Positions 45,062 to 54,213 of a DNA stretch of 64,000 bases are shown piece by piece. The stretch spans positions 50,341 through 114,340 of the forward strand of contig CAYWIF010000004.1 of assembly GCA_964458265.1 (NCBI GenBank), written 5' to 3'. Source of the DNA: JAGVSR01 sp964458265 (GTDB lineage Bacteria; Pseudomonadota; Alphaproteobacteria; Rhizobiales; Hyphomicrobiaceae). Made by a program: the position numbers and the translations under genes. Position 1 is the first letter of the stretch. Each line of letters begins with the position of its first letter. Below the pieces are notes generated by a model. That model was not told the origin of the DNA. It was given only the letters and a program-made list of their open reading frames with translations, and ran no database searches.

Positions 45062-45604
45062 TCACAGCCGTTGCAGGAGGTCCGCCGCATGGCGATCCGG
45101 CGGATGCACCGGATAGACGGCGTCCTCGATCGAGCCGTCGCGGCAAAGCAAAGTTAGCCGCTTCAGGAACGTCATGCCGCCCGTTTCAAACCGCGGCAAG
45201 CGCATCGCGCCGGCAAACAACAACGCCTCGTCACTGAGCAGCGGATAGGTCAGCGCGTTGCGCATCGTAAACTCGCCTTGCCATTCTGGCGATACCGAGC
45301 TTAGGCCGAACACGCCCACTCCGCGCGCCGCAAAACTCGGCAGGAGATCGCGGAACCCGATGGCCTGCGGCGTCGATCCATGCGCGCCTGGAATGTGATC
45401 CCAGTTCGGCGGATCGGCGACGCCGGGCCGTCCAGTCCACGGATAGACGAAGACGACGCTGCGCCCCTCGACTGCCGAAAGATCGATCGCACCGCCGATT
45501 GTGGATTTCAGTGCGATGGCCGGCAGTCGCAACCCGCAAGTCAAATGCGCCGCCCCACCATCATCGTCCGGGACCGGGTAGGGCCAAGTGGACTCCGCCA
45601 TCAA
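45062..45604 (-). CDS. Peroxiredoxin-fold protein lacking the catalytic cysteines
   Basis: The 180-residue thioredoxin-fold protein resembles PrxQ/BCP-like peroxiredoxins: LRLPAIALKSTIGGAIDLSAVEGRSVVFVYPWTGRPG, WDHIPGAHG, FRDLLPSFAARGVGVFGLSS and YPLLSDE. Where relatives read GCTPQ-x-C-x-FRD, this one reads GSTPQAIGFRD: Ser77 replaces the peroxidatic Cys and Ile82 the resolving Cys. The only Cys are at 23 and in LLCRDG. Peroxidase activity is therefore unlikely by the known mechanism. Its start overlaps the smpB stop by four bases, so it is translated with smpB. Confidence 0.82.
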   Translation of the reverse strand: MMAESTWPYPVPDDDGGAAHLTCGLRLPAIALKSTIGGAIDLSAVEGRSVVFVYPWTGRPGVADPPNWDHIPGAHGSTPQAIGFRDLLPSFAARGVGVFGLSSVSPEWQGEFTMRNALTYPLLSDEALLFAGAMRLPRFETGGMTFLKRLTLLCRDGSIEDAVYPVHPPDRHAADLLQRL

Positions 45605-46077
45605 CCCTTCTCGCGCATGATGCGCGCCTTCTGGCGCTGCCAGTCGCGCTTGGCCGCATCCTGCCGCTTGTCCGTGAGTTTCTTGCCCTCAGCCAGCGAG
45701 AGCTTCAATTTCGCGAGACCTTTGGCGTTGAAATACATTTCGACGGGCACGATCGTCATGCCCTTGCGTTCCACCGCCTGGAACAATTTGGCCATCTCTG
45801 CCTTGTGCAACAACAGACGCCTTTTGCGGCGCGGCTCATGCTGAAAAAAGCGCCCCGCCTGATTGTATTCCGGAATGTACGAGTTGATGAGATAGAGCCC
45901 GTCGTCCTCGAACGACGCATAGCTCTCCGCGATGTTCGCCTGCCCCTTGCGCAACGATTTGACCTCGGTGCCGGTCAGCATGATGCCGGCTTCCCAGGTG
46001 TCGGTCAGAAAAAATTCGTGCCGGGCTTTGCGGTTTTCGGCGACGAGCTTGCGGCCGTCGTCCTTGGCAGCGGCCAT
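45601..46077 (-). CDS. smpB: SsrA-binding protein SmpB
   Basis: SmpB brings tmRNA to stalled ribosomes for trans-translation. The 158-residue protein has VAENRKARHEFFLTDTWEAGIMLTGTEVKSLRKGQANIAESYA, NSYIPEYNQAG and HEPRRKRRLLLHK in the OB-fold. A basic C-terminal tail (KKLTDKRQDAAKRDWQRQKARIM) follows. It lies 30 bases after dapA. The ssrA gene is not in this window. Confidence 0.96.
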   Translation of the reverse strand: MAAAKDDGRKLVAENRKARHEFFLTDTWEAGIMLTGTEVKSLRKGQANIAESYASFEDDGLYLINSYIPEYNQAGRFFQHEPRRKRRLLLHKAEMAKLFQAVERKGMTIVPVEMYFNAKGLAKLKLSLAEGKKLTDKRQDAAKRDWQRQKARIMREKG

Positions 46078-46107
46078 GGCTTTATGATCCTTGCGCGAAA
46101 CGGAGCG

Positions 46108-46998
46108 TCACTCGGCGGCCACCGCGGTCAACAGTCCGGCCTTCGCCATCGCATCGTCGACGCACTTTTTAGCGTTATCGGTCAGCGCGACCATGGGCAA
46201 TCGCATCTCCGCCGAGCAGAGCCCCAGCCGCGACGCCGCGTATTTCACTGGTCCCGGATTGGTCTCGCAGAACATCGCGTCGTGCAGCGGCATCAACCGG
46301 TCCTGCAGCGCCAACGCCGTCTTGAAATCTCCGGCAAGACAGGCGTTCTGGAAGTCCGCACACAGCCTCGGCGCAATATTCGAAACCACCGAAATACACC
46401 CGTGCCCGCCGTGCGCCATGAAGGCGAGCGCCGTGCAGTCCTCACCGGAGAACTGCAAAAAGTCCGGCCCCATGGCGGCCCGCTGCTGCGAAACGCGCGC
46501 CAGATTGGCCGTCGCGTCCTTGACGCCGGCAATATTCTTCAGTTCGAACAGCCGCGCCATGGTCGCCACCGACATGTCCACCACCGACCGCGGCGGAATG
46601 TTGTAGATGAAGATGGGAATATGCACGGCGTCGTTGATCGCCTTGAAGTGCTGGTAGAGCCCTTCCTGCGTCGGCTTGTTGTAGTAAGGCGTCACGATGA
46701 GCAACCCGGACGCGCCGGCCTTTTCGGCATGGGTCGAAAGTTCGATCGCCTCTTCGGTCGAGTTCGATCCCGTGCCCGCCATCACCGGCACGCGGCCCCG
46801 CGCCGCCTCGATCGTGATTTCCACGACCCGCTTGTGCTCGTCGTAGTCGAGCGTCGGGCTCTCGCCCGTCGTTCCGGTCGGCACAAGGCCGTGCGTGCCT
46901 TCCGTAATCTGCCAATCGACAAAACGTGCCAGCGCCTCTTCATCCAGCTTGCCGTTCTTGAACGGCGTGATGAGCGCCGTCAGCGACCCCTTGAACAT
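46108..46998 (-). CDS. dapA: 4-hydroxy-tetrahydrodipicolinate synthase
   Basis: DapA condenses pyruvate with aspartate semialdehyde, the first step to diaminopimelate and lysine. The 296-residue TIM barrel has LITPFKNGKLDEEALARFVDWQI, VPTGTTGESPTL, YYNKPTQEGLYQHFKAI, YNIPPRSVVDM and the Schiff-base Lys in IAGVKDATANL. Length is typical. It heads a dapA-smpB-peroxiredoxin-like operon. Confidence 0.96.
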   Translation of the reverse strand: MFKGSLTALITPFKNGKLDEEALARFVDWQITEGTHGLVPTGTTGESPTLDYDEHKRVVEITIEAARGRVPVMAGTGSNSTEEAIELSTHAEKAGASGLLIVTPYYNKPTQEGLYQHFKAINDAVHIPIFIYNIPPRSVVDMSVATMARLFELKNIAGVKDATANLARVSQQRAAMGPDFLQFSGEDCTALAFMAHGGHGCISVVSNIAPRLCADFQNACLAGDFKTALALQDRLMPLHDAMFCETNPGPVKYAASRLGLCSAEMRLPMVALTDNAKKCVDDAMAKAGLLTAVAAE

Positions 46999-47282
46999 GC
47001 CTGCATCCTGTCGTGCGTCGTGTCCAAGTGATGACCTGGACGGTGATTTCTGGAACGGGCCCGAAACTCTGGAAACGTCAGCCGGAGGCCGCCTTCGCCT
47101 TGAAGAGCGCCTACCCGGTTGTTACGTTGCCTGACAACGAGAAACCGCGGCTCTAAGTGGGCTGCCGGGTTGAATGGCGCGACATTAGGCGGTCACAACG
47201 GCCGCCGCAAGGCGACAGGAACGGCGGCTTCGGCCACCCGCTCCGCGACAAGAAAGGTCCCGCATTGCTCTTTTCAATCAAG

Positions 47283-49505
47283 ATGTTGCATCGGCTTGCG
47301 TGGTTCGGCGCTGCCTGTGGAACAGCCATGTGCGTAGTCCTGACGCCGGCAATCGCTGAGCCTGCTCCACAAGCCAACGCTACCAAGACGGCCGCCGTGG
47401 AACGCCCGATGTTGCCCAGCCCCCATCAGCCGGGAAAAGCTGAAAGTCAGCACAAGGCCCTCTACGATCGCGCCATCGCGCCACTTCTCGCCACGAAGGT
47501 TTCTGAGGACGATGCCGCCGCGCTGCGCGACGCCGTGAACGCTTATTCGTCGGGCAAGCCGGAGGAAGGAGACCGGCATCGCGGGCGGATCGCCGATCCG
47601 GTCGCGGTGAAACTCGCCACCTGGCACCGGTTGCGCAGCGGCTTCGGGTCGGCTGCGGACTACCGCGGCTTCCTCGACAAAAATCCCGCATGGCCAGAGA
47701 GGCGGCTGCTGACCCAGCGTTACGAAGAGACGCTCTTCACGGGTGGCGGAAGCTCACCGGCCATTCGCTCCGCCTTTGCCGATGGCGGACCCGACCACGG
47801 TGCCGGCTTCGCGGCACTCGCATCGTCCTATCTCGCCGAAGGTAATACCGGCGAAGCGCGAAAGTATGCAGCAAAGACCTGGCGCGAGTTGTCGCTTGCC
47901 GCCAAATTCGAGAAGCCATTTCTCGACCGCTTCGGCTCTATGCTCACACTTGCCGATCACAAGGCGCGGCTCGACCGGCTCATCATCGATGACGTCCGCT
48001 GGAAAGACGATCGCAACAGCCGCGCCGCTGTCGCCAGGCGGGTCATCGCCCTGATGCCCGAGGCTGAACGCAAACGGGCCGAAGCGCGGCTAGCTGTCTT
48101 CATGCAGCAGAAAGGCGCCCTCGGAGCAATCCAGGCCGCCCCCGCCATCGACGGCGCCGACTGGGGCTTCGCGTTTCACAAAATTCAGGCGCTGCGCCGC
48201 GCCGACAACATCGACGCCGCCGCCAAGCTCATGTTGACCGTCCCGACCGAACCGGGCGTGGTCAACAACAACGACGAATGGTGGACTGAGCGGCGAACGC
48301 TCGCCTACGCATCGCTGCGCAAGGGCAAGCCCAAACTCGCCTATGATATCGTCAGCGAAGCAGGACCACTCACCGTCAATCCGCTGAAAGACCAGTCATT
48401 CATGGCCGGTTGGCTGGCGCTTCGTTATCTGAAGGACCCGGCGAAAGCGAAGCAACACTTCGCCGTCATGCAGAAGGCAGCCGATGGCCCCTTGAGCCGC
48501 GCCAAGGCCAACTACTGGGTTGGCCGCACCGCAGAAGCGCTGAAGGACAAAGCAGCGGCGACTGCCGCGTACACCGAAGCCGCCCGCGACCGCGACACGT
48601 TCCACGGACTTCTAGCGCTGCAGAAATTGGAACCGGGCCAACAGAACTTCAAAATTGTTCCGCCGGCCGGGCCATCGCCCGATGAGACGACCAGATTCAA
48701 TGATCTCGATGCGGCCAAAGCTGTCATCGTGGCCCAGCAGGCAAAGCTCGATCGCTCAATCAGCCGTGTGTTCCTGGTGCAGTTGCGCTTTCATCTGAAA
48801 AGTGAAGCGGAACTTGCAATGATTGCCCATCTCGCCGAAGCCATTGGCGACACGCAATCGGCCGTCCGCACCGCCAAGGCCGGCATCGCCGACCGCAAGA
48901 ACCTTTTCTACTACGGCTATCCCGTGCACCCCTTCCCCGCTTACGCGCCGCTCAGGAAGCCGCCCGAAACCGCGTTTCTGCTCGGCGTCGCCCGTCAGGA
49001 GACGGAATTCAATACGCTCACCGTTTCGGGCGCGGGGGCAAAAGGGCTCTTGCAGGTGATGACCGTCACCGCCAAGCACGTCTGCCAGGACTACAAGATC
49101 AAATGCGATATCAAGCGGCTCCTGTCGGACCCGGCCTACAACACGATGATGGGTTCAGCCTACATCGGTGATCGCATGCAGGATTTCACCGGGTCTTACG
49201 TTTTGACGCTGGCCGGTTACAACGCCGGCCCTGGCCGCGCGCGTCAATGGATTCGCGAGTTCGGCGATCCGCGCGACACGGCGATCGATCCCATCGACTG
49301 GATCGAACGCATTCCGATCCAGGAAACCCGCGAGTATGTTGCCAAGGTACTCGCAAATGTGCAGGTGTATCGCGCCCGCCTGGGCGAAGAAGAATCGGCC
49401 GTGCGGCTCGAAAAAGATTTGGAAAGGGCTCGCATTGCGGGCAAGCCGGTTGCCCCGCCGGCCGGATCGTCCGCCGATGAAGAAGAAGCGGCTTCCGGGG
49501 GCTAA
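47283..49505 (+). CDS. Soluble lytic murein transglycosylase
   Basis: A periplasmic enzyme of the Slt70 type that cleaves the glycan backbone to 1,6-anhydro-muropeptides. From ATG 47283 it has 740 residues. A signal peptide (HRLAWFGAACGTAMCVVLTPAIA) precedes a long superhelical repeat domain (about 60-560). The GH23 catalytic domain has LLGVARQETEFNTLTVSGAGAKGLLQVM with catalytic Glu, and LAGYNAGPGRARQWI. The residue after the Glu is Thr where Ser is usual. No ribosome site precedes the ATG; a TTG at 47265, preceded by AAAGG, is an attractive alternative start. Confidence 0.93.
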   Translation: MLHRLAWFGAACGTAMCVVLTPAIAEPAPQANATKTAAVERPMLPSPHQPGKAESQHKALYDRAIAPLLATKVSEDDAAALRDAVNAYSSGKPEEGDRHRGRIADPVAVKLATWHRLRSGFGSAADYRGFLDKNPAWPERRLLTQRYEETLFTGGGSSPAIRSAFADGGPDHGAGFAALASSYLAEGNTGEARKYAAKTWRELSLAAKFEKPFLDRFGSMLTLADHKARLDRLIIDDVRWKDDRNSRAAVARRVIALMPEAERKRAEARLAVFMQQKGALGAIQAAPAIDGADWGFAFHKIQALRRADNIDAAAKLMLTVPTEPGVVNNNDEWWTERRTLAYASLRKGKPKLAYDIVSEAGPLTVNPLKDQSFMAGWLALRYLKDPAKAKQHFAVMQKAADGPLSRAKANYWVGRTAEALKDKAAATAAYTEAARDRDTFHGLLALQKLEPGQQNFKIVPPAGPSPDETTRFNDLDAAKAVIVAQQAKLDRSISRVFLVQLRFHLKSEAELAMIAHLAEAIGDTQSAVRTAKAGIADRKNLFYYGYPVHPFPAYAPLRKPPETAFLLGVARQETEFNTLTVSGAGAKGLLQVMTVTAKHVCQDYKIKCDIKRLLSDPAYNTMMGSAYIGDRMQDFTGSYVLTLAGYNAGPGRARQWIREFGDPRDTAIDPIDWIERIPIQETREYVAKVLANVQVYRARLGEEESAVRLEKDLERARIAGKPVAPPAGSSADEEEAASGG

Positions 49506-49559
49506 TACGCTGCGCGAGGGCGAATTGCGCGGATCATAGGTGGGCGGGGGAGACGCATC

Positions 49560-50462
49560 ATGACGGCGGCGCTGCAGAGCTTCGACGAAATTCCGTTCAT
49601 TCAACGCAATGGTCTGAAGCTCTATGCGCGCCGCTATCGCGCCCGCCACCCTTCGCCGGAGGATGCGCGCGGCCGCACGCGCCCGCTGCTCTGCCTCGCC
49701 GGCCTGACGCGCAACTCTCGCGACTTCCATGAAATTGCGATCAATCTATCCCACGGGCCGCGCGCACGCGATGTCTACACACTCGATAGCCGCGGTCGCG
49801 GTCATTCGGATTACGATTCCAATTGGCGCAACTACACAGTGCCGTCTGAAATGCAGGACGCCGTCGATTTTATGATCGCCCGCGGCCTCGCAGGCGCGGC
49901 GATTCTCGGCACCTCGCGCGGCGGGCTCATTGCGATGGTGATGGCCGCCGCTCAACCCGGGTTCCTTGGGCCCGTGATCTTGAACGACATCGGTCCCGTC
50001 ATCGAGCGGGATGGACTTTCGCGCATCGCATCATATGTGGGCCGTACGCCCTTGCCGCGCGACTGGAAGGAAGCTGCCGCACTGGTTCGCGACATGAATG
50101 GCACGGCGTTTACTGCTGTTCCCGAAAGCGAATGGGAACCGATCGCCCGCCAACTTTTCAACGATCGCCAGGGCCGCCCCGCACCTGGTTACGATGCAAA
50201 ACTTGGCCAGGCGTTTTCGTCAATCGATGGCCCCATTCCACCGCTGTGGGCCCAGTTCGACGCCCTGAAGCATATACCCGTCATGGTCATTCGCGGCCTC
50301 AATTCCGACCTGTTGTCGCAAGCGACGGTCGAAGCGATGCGGCGGCGTCATCCCGACTTGACCGAACTCGCCATTGCCGGCCAAGGCCACGCACCGTGGT
50401 TGCGCGACAAGGCCTCGACTTCGGAAATCCGCCGCTTTCTCGAGCGGACCGATCAGAGCTGA
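49560..50462 (+). CDS. Alpha/beta hydrolase
   Basis: The 300-residue protein has an alpha/beta-hydrolase fold: PLLCLAGLTRNSRDF (oxyanion region), YTLDSRGRGHSDYD, the nucleophile elbow GTSRGG with Ser119, and a late GQGHAPWL with the catalytic His. The acid is probably in a loop near VIRGLNSDLLS. Relatives are annotated only as hydrolases; esterase or lactonase activity is possible and the substrate unknown. It lies 54 bases after the transglycosylase gene and may share its transcript. Confidence 0.88.
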   Translation: MTAALQSFDEIPFIQRNGLKLYARRYRARHPSPEDARGRTRPLLCLAGLTRNSRDFHEIAINLSHGPRARDVYTLDSRGRGHSDYDSNWRNYTVPSEMQDAVDFMIARGLAGAAILGTSRGGLIAMVMAAAQPGFLGPVILNDIGPVIERDGLSRIASYVGRTPLPRDWKEAAALVRDMNGTAFTAVPESEWEPIARQLFNDRQGRPAPGYDAKLGQAFSSIDGPIPPLWAQFDALKHIPVMVIRGLNSDLLSQATVEAMRRRHPDLTELAIAGQGHAPWLRDKASTSEIRRFLERTDQS

Positions 50463-50464
50463 AT

Positions 50465-51979
50465 TCAGCTCTCCTTGCTGGTCTCGACTTCCCCGCGATC
50501 GACCCGCCGCGAAAATTCCGTTTGCCCCCCCGACGCCAGGATGCGTGCCTGCTCAATCCAGTTCTCGCGCTCAATCCTTCCCCTGAAATCGAGCTGCGTG
50601 CTGACGCTGTCGATATCCGCCTTCGTCCAGTTCGCAATCTGCTCGTAGGAGGTGATGCCCATCCCGTTCAACCGCTTCTCGATTAGAACACCGACCCCGC
50701 GAATGCGCTTCAGGTCATCCACGCGATCGCCAGGCGCCGGACCTTCGCCGCGCAAAGCCTGCGACCGTACGGATCGCAGTCCGGCGACGTCCGGGCGCAC
50801 GGCCGCCGTGTCAGCCGCTTTTGGCTCTCGATTTTCCCGGATTGCATCGGCCAGCCGAACGGGGCGCGCATCCGTCGATTGCCCGGCGTACCGCGCCAGA
50901 ACGCGCGCCTGTTCGATCCAGTTGTCGAGCCCGACGCGGCCCGGCCGTTGCAGCGCCGCCTCCACCCGCTCGACATCCACAGACGTCCAGTGCGCGATTT
51001 CCGAATAGTGCGAGACCCCCATTTCAAATAGGCGCTGCTCAGTTGCCGGATCGATCCCGATAATGCGGGTCAACCGATCAGGACCGGCGCTCTTCTGTGC
51101 CGTCGCACTGGCAGCCGCACTTGCTGCCGCAGCCGTTATACCCGCCGCGCTCGACGCTGCCGTTACGCGCTGCCGTCGCGAAAAGTCGGTTTCCGACCCC
51201 CTGGCGAGAATGTGGGCCTGCTCGATCCAGTTTTCCTGTTCGATGCGTCCGATCAGTCCGAGAGCTTGGCTCACCCGCGCCACATCCTCCGACGTCCAAG
51301 CTGCGATTTCATGATACCTGCGCACGCCGAAGCCGTTCAGCCGCTCTTCCAAAACCCGGTCGATGCTGCGGATTCGCTTCAAGTCATCGGCGACGATTGG
51401 CTGCACGACGGCAGGCTCAATTGGCTCTGCAATTGCAGCGTCCTCAGCCACAAAAACGGGTTCGGCTTCCTCCACGGAAACGTCGCCGAGTGTTGCTCCC
51501 GGTTCGATCGGCTGTTCCGCAACGTCCGTGTCTTCCGGCTCCGGCGCGGTCTCGGCCACCCGGGCAGCGGCTTCGGCCTCGGAAACCGCACGTGCGGCAG
51601 CCGCAGCCGCCGCGACAGCGGCATAACTCGCCATNNNNNNNNNNNNNNNNNNNNNNNNNNNNNNNNNNNNNNNNNNNNNNNNNNNNNNNNNNNNNNNNNN
51701 NNNNNNNNNNNNNNNNNNNNNNNNNNNNNNNNNNTCACCTGGCGGTGCCACCGGTTGCGGCGCGGGTGCCTTGCCGGTCAAAGCGGTCTGGAACCGCGTC
51801 GACTCAGGCGTCGGCGGGCGCCGCGCAGGTGGCAGCGGCGCAACCGCAGGCACTTCGGCAGGAACTGCCACAGCAGGCTGCCGCACGTACATAGCGCGGC
51901 GCAGTATGCAGCCCACCATGCACCCGGCCAGATAAGCCGCCAGCAGCAGCAGGAATGTTTGCAGGGCGAGCGTGATCAT
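50465..51979 (-). CDS. Membrane-anchored helix-hairpin-helix repeat protein, interrupted by assembly gap
   Basis: One N-terminal helix (TFLLLLAAYLAGCMVGCILRR) is followed by a Pro/Ala linker, a gap of N, and an Ala/Glu-rich stretch. Then come three related modules of about 70-75 residues. Each reads roughly LxRIxGIxxxxExRLxxMGVxxYxEIAxWTxxDVxRVxxxLxxxGRIxxxNWIEQARILA. The first half is an HhH-like pattern as in predicted 5' nuclease-like proteins. Cytoplasmic DNA or protein binding at the membrane is a guess. Because 100 N cover the linker, total length and frame continuity are unknown. Confidence 0.78.
   Translation of the reverse strand: MITLALQTFLLLLAAYLAGCMVGCILRRAMYVRQPAVAVPAEVPAVAPLPPARRPPTPESTRFQTALTGKAPAPQPVAPPGXXXXXXXXXXXXXXXXXXXXXXXXXXXXXXXXXXMASYAAVAAAAAAARAVSEAEAAARVAETAPEPEDTDVAEQPIEPGATLGDVSVEEAEPVFVAEDAAIAEPIEPAVVQPIVADDLKRIRSIDRVLEERLNGFGVRRYHEIAAWTSEDVARVSQALGLIGRIEQENWIEQAHILARGSETDFSRRQRVTAASSAAGITAAAASAAASATAQKSAGPDRLTRIIGIDPATEQRLFEMGVSHYSEIAHWTSVDVERVEAALQRPGRVGLDNWIEQARVLARYAGQSTDARPVRLADAIRENREPKAADTAAVRPDVAGLRSVRSQALRGEGPAPGDRVDDLKRIRGVGVLIEKRLNGMGITSYEQIANWTKADIDSVSTQLDFRGRIERENWIEQARILASGGQTEFSRRVDRGEVETSKES
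51635..51734. other. Assembly gap (100 N)
   Basis: Exactly 100 N, the conventional size for a gap of unknown length, interrupt the low-complexity Ala-rich linker of the HhH repeat gene. The true missing length may differ greatly. Confidence 0.98.
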
Positions 51980-52025
51980 CAGGTTCTACTCCATCGAGCC
52001 TTGGCGCTGAACGGTCGTTGCGCCG

Positions 52026-52124
52026 TCATTCCTCAGGCTCGCCACAAGACACCCATCCCGCGAAGACACCGAACGCGAATGCGCCGGCGACGTACCAGAT
52101 CAGTTTGATCAGCAGATAATCCAT
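52026..52124 (-). CDS. 32-residue membrane peptide
   Basis: A short frame starts at ATG 52124 eight bases after GGGGAG, a strong ribosome site. It encodes MDYLLIKLIWYVAGAFAFGV followed by FAGWVSCGEPEE. The first 27 residues form one transmembrane helix with small-residue faces, and the tail is acidic with one Cys. It lies between the OmpA-family gene (40 bases upstream) and the HhH repeat gene (46 bases downstream), all on the same strand. The good ribosome site, helix and tight spacing argue for a real small protein. Function unknown. Confidence 0.65.
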   Translation of the reverse strand: MDYLLIKLIWYVAGAFAFGVFAGWVSCGEPEE

Positions 52125-52164
52125 GTGCCGCTCCCCGGCCCGTGCCCGTCATCGGACGCCGTGC

Positions 52165-54213
52165 CTATCTCTCCACGATCACTTTGAATTCGATCCGGCG
52201 GTTCTTCGCCCGGCCTTCCGCAGTTTCGTTGTCGGCGATCGGCCGTTCCGCGCCATAGCCAATCGTTGAAAGACGCGCCGCATCGACACCGGCCCCCGCA
52301 AGGTAGTCGCTAACTGCCTTGGCACGGCGCTCCGAGAGCGGGTTGTTGCGCTCCGGAATACCCTCCGAATCCGTGTGTCCTTCAATGCTGATCTGAAAGG
52401 CCGGACAATCGTTCACGATCGTTGCCAGTTTATCGAGCGTCGGTTTGCTCGAAGCATCCAGCGTCCAGTCCGCGCGTTTGAAGTTGATAACGCCCTGTGC
52501 GACCGTATCGCTGATCAGCCGCTCGCACGTGTCGGCTTCTGCGCGCTGCGCAGCACTCCGCGCATCCTCTTCGGCCTTAGCTGCGGCGAGCCGGGCATCC
52601 GCCGCAGCTTTTGCCGCCGCTTCCTCCTCTGCCTTCCGCTTGGCCTCGAGTTCGGCCGCCAGCCGCTGCTGTTCCTCTTCCTTCCGGCGGGCCTCTTCCA
52701 CGAGACGGGCTTCCTCAGCCGCGCGCCGGCGGGCCTCGGCCTGCTTTTCGCCTGTGCTCGTTACCTCGACGGCCGTGAGGCATCGCGCGCTCGCGGTATT
52801 TCTCACGTCCGCGGCAATTGTCTTGGCGACATCGTCGTCATCCGTGACGCCCTTCAAGGTGACGGACAAGTCACGCATCATGAGATCGCCGGTGGTCAAC
52901 CTGCCCAGCCCGCTGAGGCCCGCCAGAAGACATGCCCGCCAGCCATCGCTGGCGCCCGTCCGCACGTCGAGACTGTCCCTTACCGACAGATCCGGAAACC
53001 GGCCCCGCGTGGCCGCGACGACAGCGATGCGCTCATCTTCATTCGGAACGCCGCCCGTCAGTTCGATCTGCCCGCGCTCAAGCTTCGCCGCGGTCGTATA
53101 GGCATCCGGTGTTTGCGCAGGCACCGGCGCAACCTCGGCCACCGGCTCCGGCGCCGGTTCTGGCTCGGGCTCAGCGGCCGGCGGCGGAGGAGGAGGCGGC
53201 TCCGGGGCTGTGATCGTCGCCTGCGCCTTGAACGGAGCCTTGACCGATCCGGCAAACGCTTTTGTCACCGCATCGGCCGTCGATTTATCCCCCGCCTCGC
53301 CCTTAAGCGTGGCCGAACGGTTGGAGAGTGCAAATTCGCCCGACGTCAAACGCTGCAACTGATCGAGACCCGCAGCCACGGCCGCGGCAAAACCTGCCGG
53401 TGCACCGTCGGCGATCTCCACGCGATCCACGATGGCGCGATTTGCAAACAGCCCCTTGGCCTTCTGAAACAGTTGATCGCGGATCGCCTCAGACGGCGCG
53501 TATCCCGACAATGCGACCTGCGACGCCGTCGATACCGCGCCCCAAGTATAATTTTCGACGATCGGACCGGTTACAGCCTCTTTCGCCAGCGTGATGCCGC
53601 GGGGCATGGCCTTCAGTCCGGACCGGACCGATTTGAGGCTCGCCTGATCGGGCGCAACGCCCGAAATCGAGAATTGCGTGTCCGCGAGTTCGACGACCCC
53701 GTCCTTCAACGCGGCAAGCTGTTTCAGGCCGAACCCGGCGCCGTTGATGAACACGTCCCGCGCCGGCCCGCCACGAGCAACCTTCATATTGTCTTCAACC
53801 CTGGCCCTGGGCAGCGTTGCGCGGACGGCCTGCAGAACGGCCTTGCGTGAAGGCTCTCCGGGGATAAAGCCGGATAGCCGCACAACGCTGCCGTCCCGCG
53901 TGGCCGACCAGGTGAATTTCTCAACTTTTTTGACGAGGTCGGTTCTCGTGTCGACGACGCGCACGCCCCAAACGCGGCGCACGAGATCCGATGCCTTCGA
54001 CGGATCGCCTTCCTCCGAAGCAAGTCCGCTCAAAACAGCGTCGCGACCTGAAAACGACGTCGCCGCCCATCCCAGCCCGCCGCGCTCAAGCGCCTCGGTT
54101 GTGCGCACCCGCAGATCGTTCTCGATTTCGGTCTGATGTAGATTGAGAACGATCCAACTCAGCGGAGCGATCAGCAAGAGGCCCCAGAGCCACCGCCAAG
54201 GATTACATCTCAT
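52165..54213 (-). CDS. OmpA-family protein with BON-like repeats
   Basis: The envelope protein has 682 residues from ATG 54213, which follows GGGGAGCAG. One N-terminal helix (RWLWGLLLIAPLSWIVLNL) anchors it, most likely in the inner membrane. Several BON-like repeats follow (VVRLSGFIPGE, QVALSGYAPSE, QIELTGGVPNE), split by a Pro/Glu-rich linker (about 340-370). A charged Ala/Glu/Arg coiled coil (about 495-565) leads to an OmpA C-terminal peptidoglycan-binding domain (ISIEGHTDSEG, NNPLSERRAKAVSDYL, IGYGAERPIADN). It probably links membrane to cell wall. Confidence 0.9.
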   Translation of the reverse strand: MRCNPWRWLWGLLLIAPLSWIVLNLHQTEIENDLRVRTTEALERGGLGWAATSFSGRDAVLSGLASEEGDPSKASDLVRRVWGVRVVDTRTDLVKKVEKFTWSATRDGSVVRLSGFIPGEPSRKAVLQAVRATLPRARVEDNMKVARGGPARDVFINGAGFGLKQLAALKDGVVELADTQFSISGVAPDQASLKSVRSGLKAMPRGITLAKEAVTGPIVENYTWGAVSTASQVALSGYAPSEAIRDQLFQKAKGLFANRAIVDRVEIADGAPAGFAAAVAAGLDQLQRLTSGEFALSNRSATLKGEAGDKSTADAVTKAFAGSVKAPFKAQATITAPEPPPPPPPAAEPEPEPAPEPVAEVAPVPAQTPDAYTTAAKLERGQIELTGGVPNEDERIAVVAATRGRFPDLSVRDSLDVRTGASDGWRACLLAGLSGLGRLTTGDLMMRDLSVTLKGVTDDDDVAKTIAADVRNTASARCLTAVEVTSTGEKQAEARRRAAEEARLVEEARRKEEEQQRLAAELEAKRKAEEEAAAKAAADARLAAAKAEEDARSAAQRAEADTCERLISDTVAQGVINFKRADWTLDASSKPTLDKLATIVNDCPAFQISIEGHTDSEGIPERNNPLSERRAKAVSDYLAGAGVDAARLSTIGYGAERPIADNETAEGRAKNRRIEFKVIVER

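Noticed and set aside
45499..47031. 510-codon plus-strand frame opposite smpB and dapA
   Set aside because: SmpB and DapA are clear on the minus strand; the plus frame has no recognisable domain.
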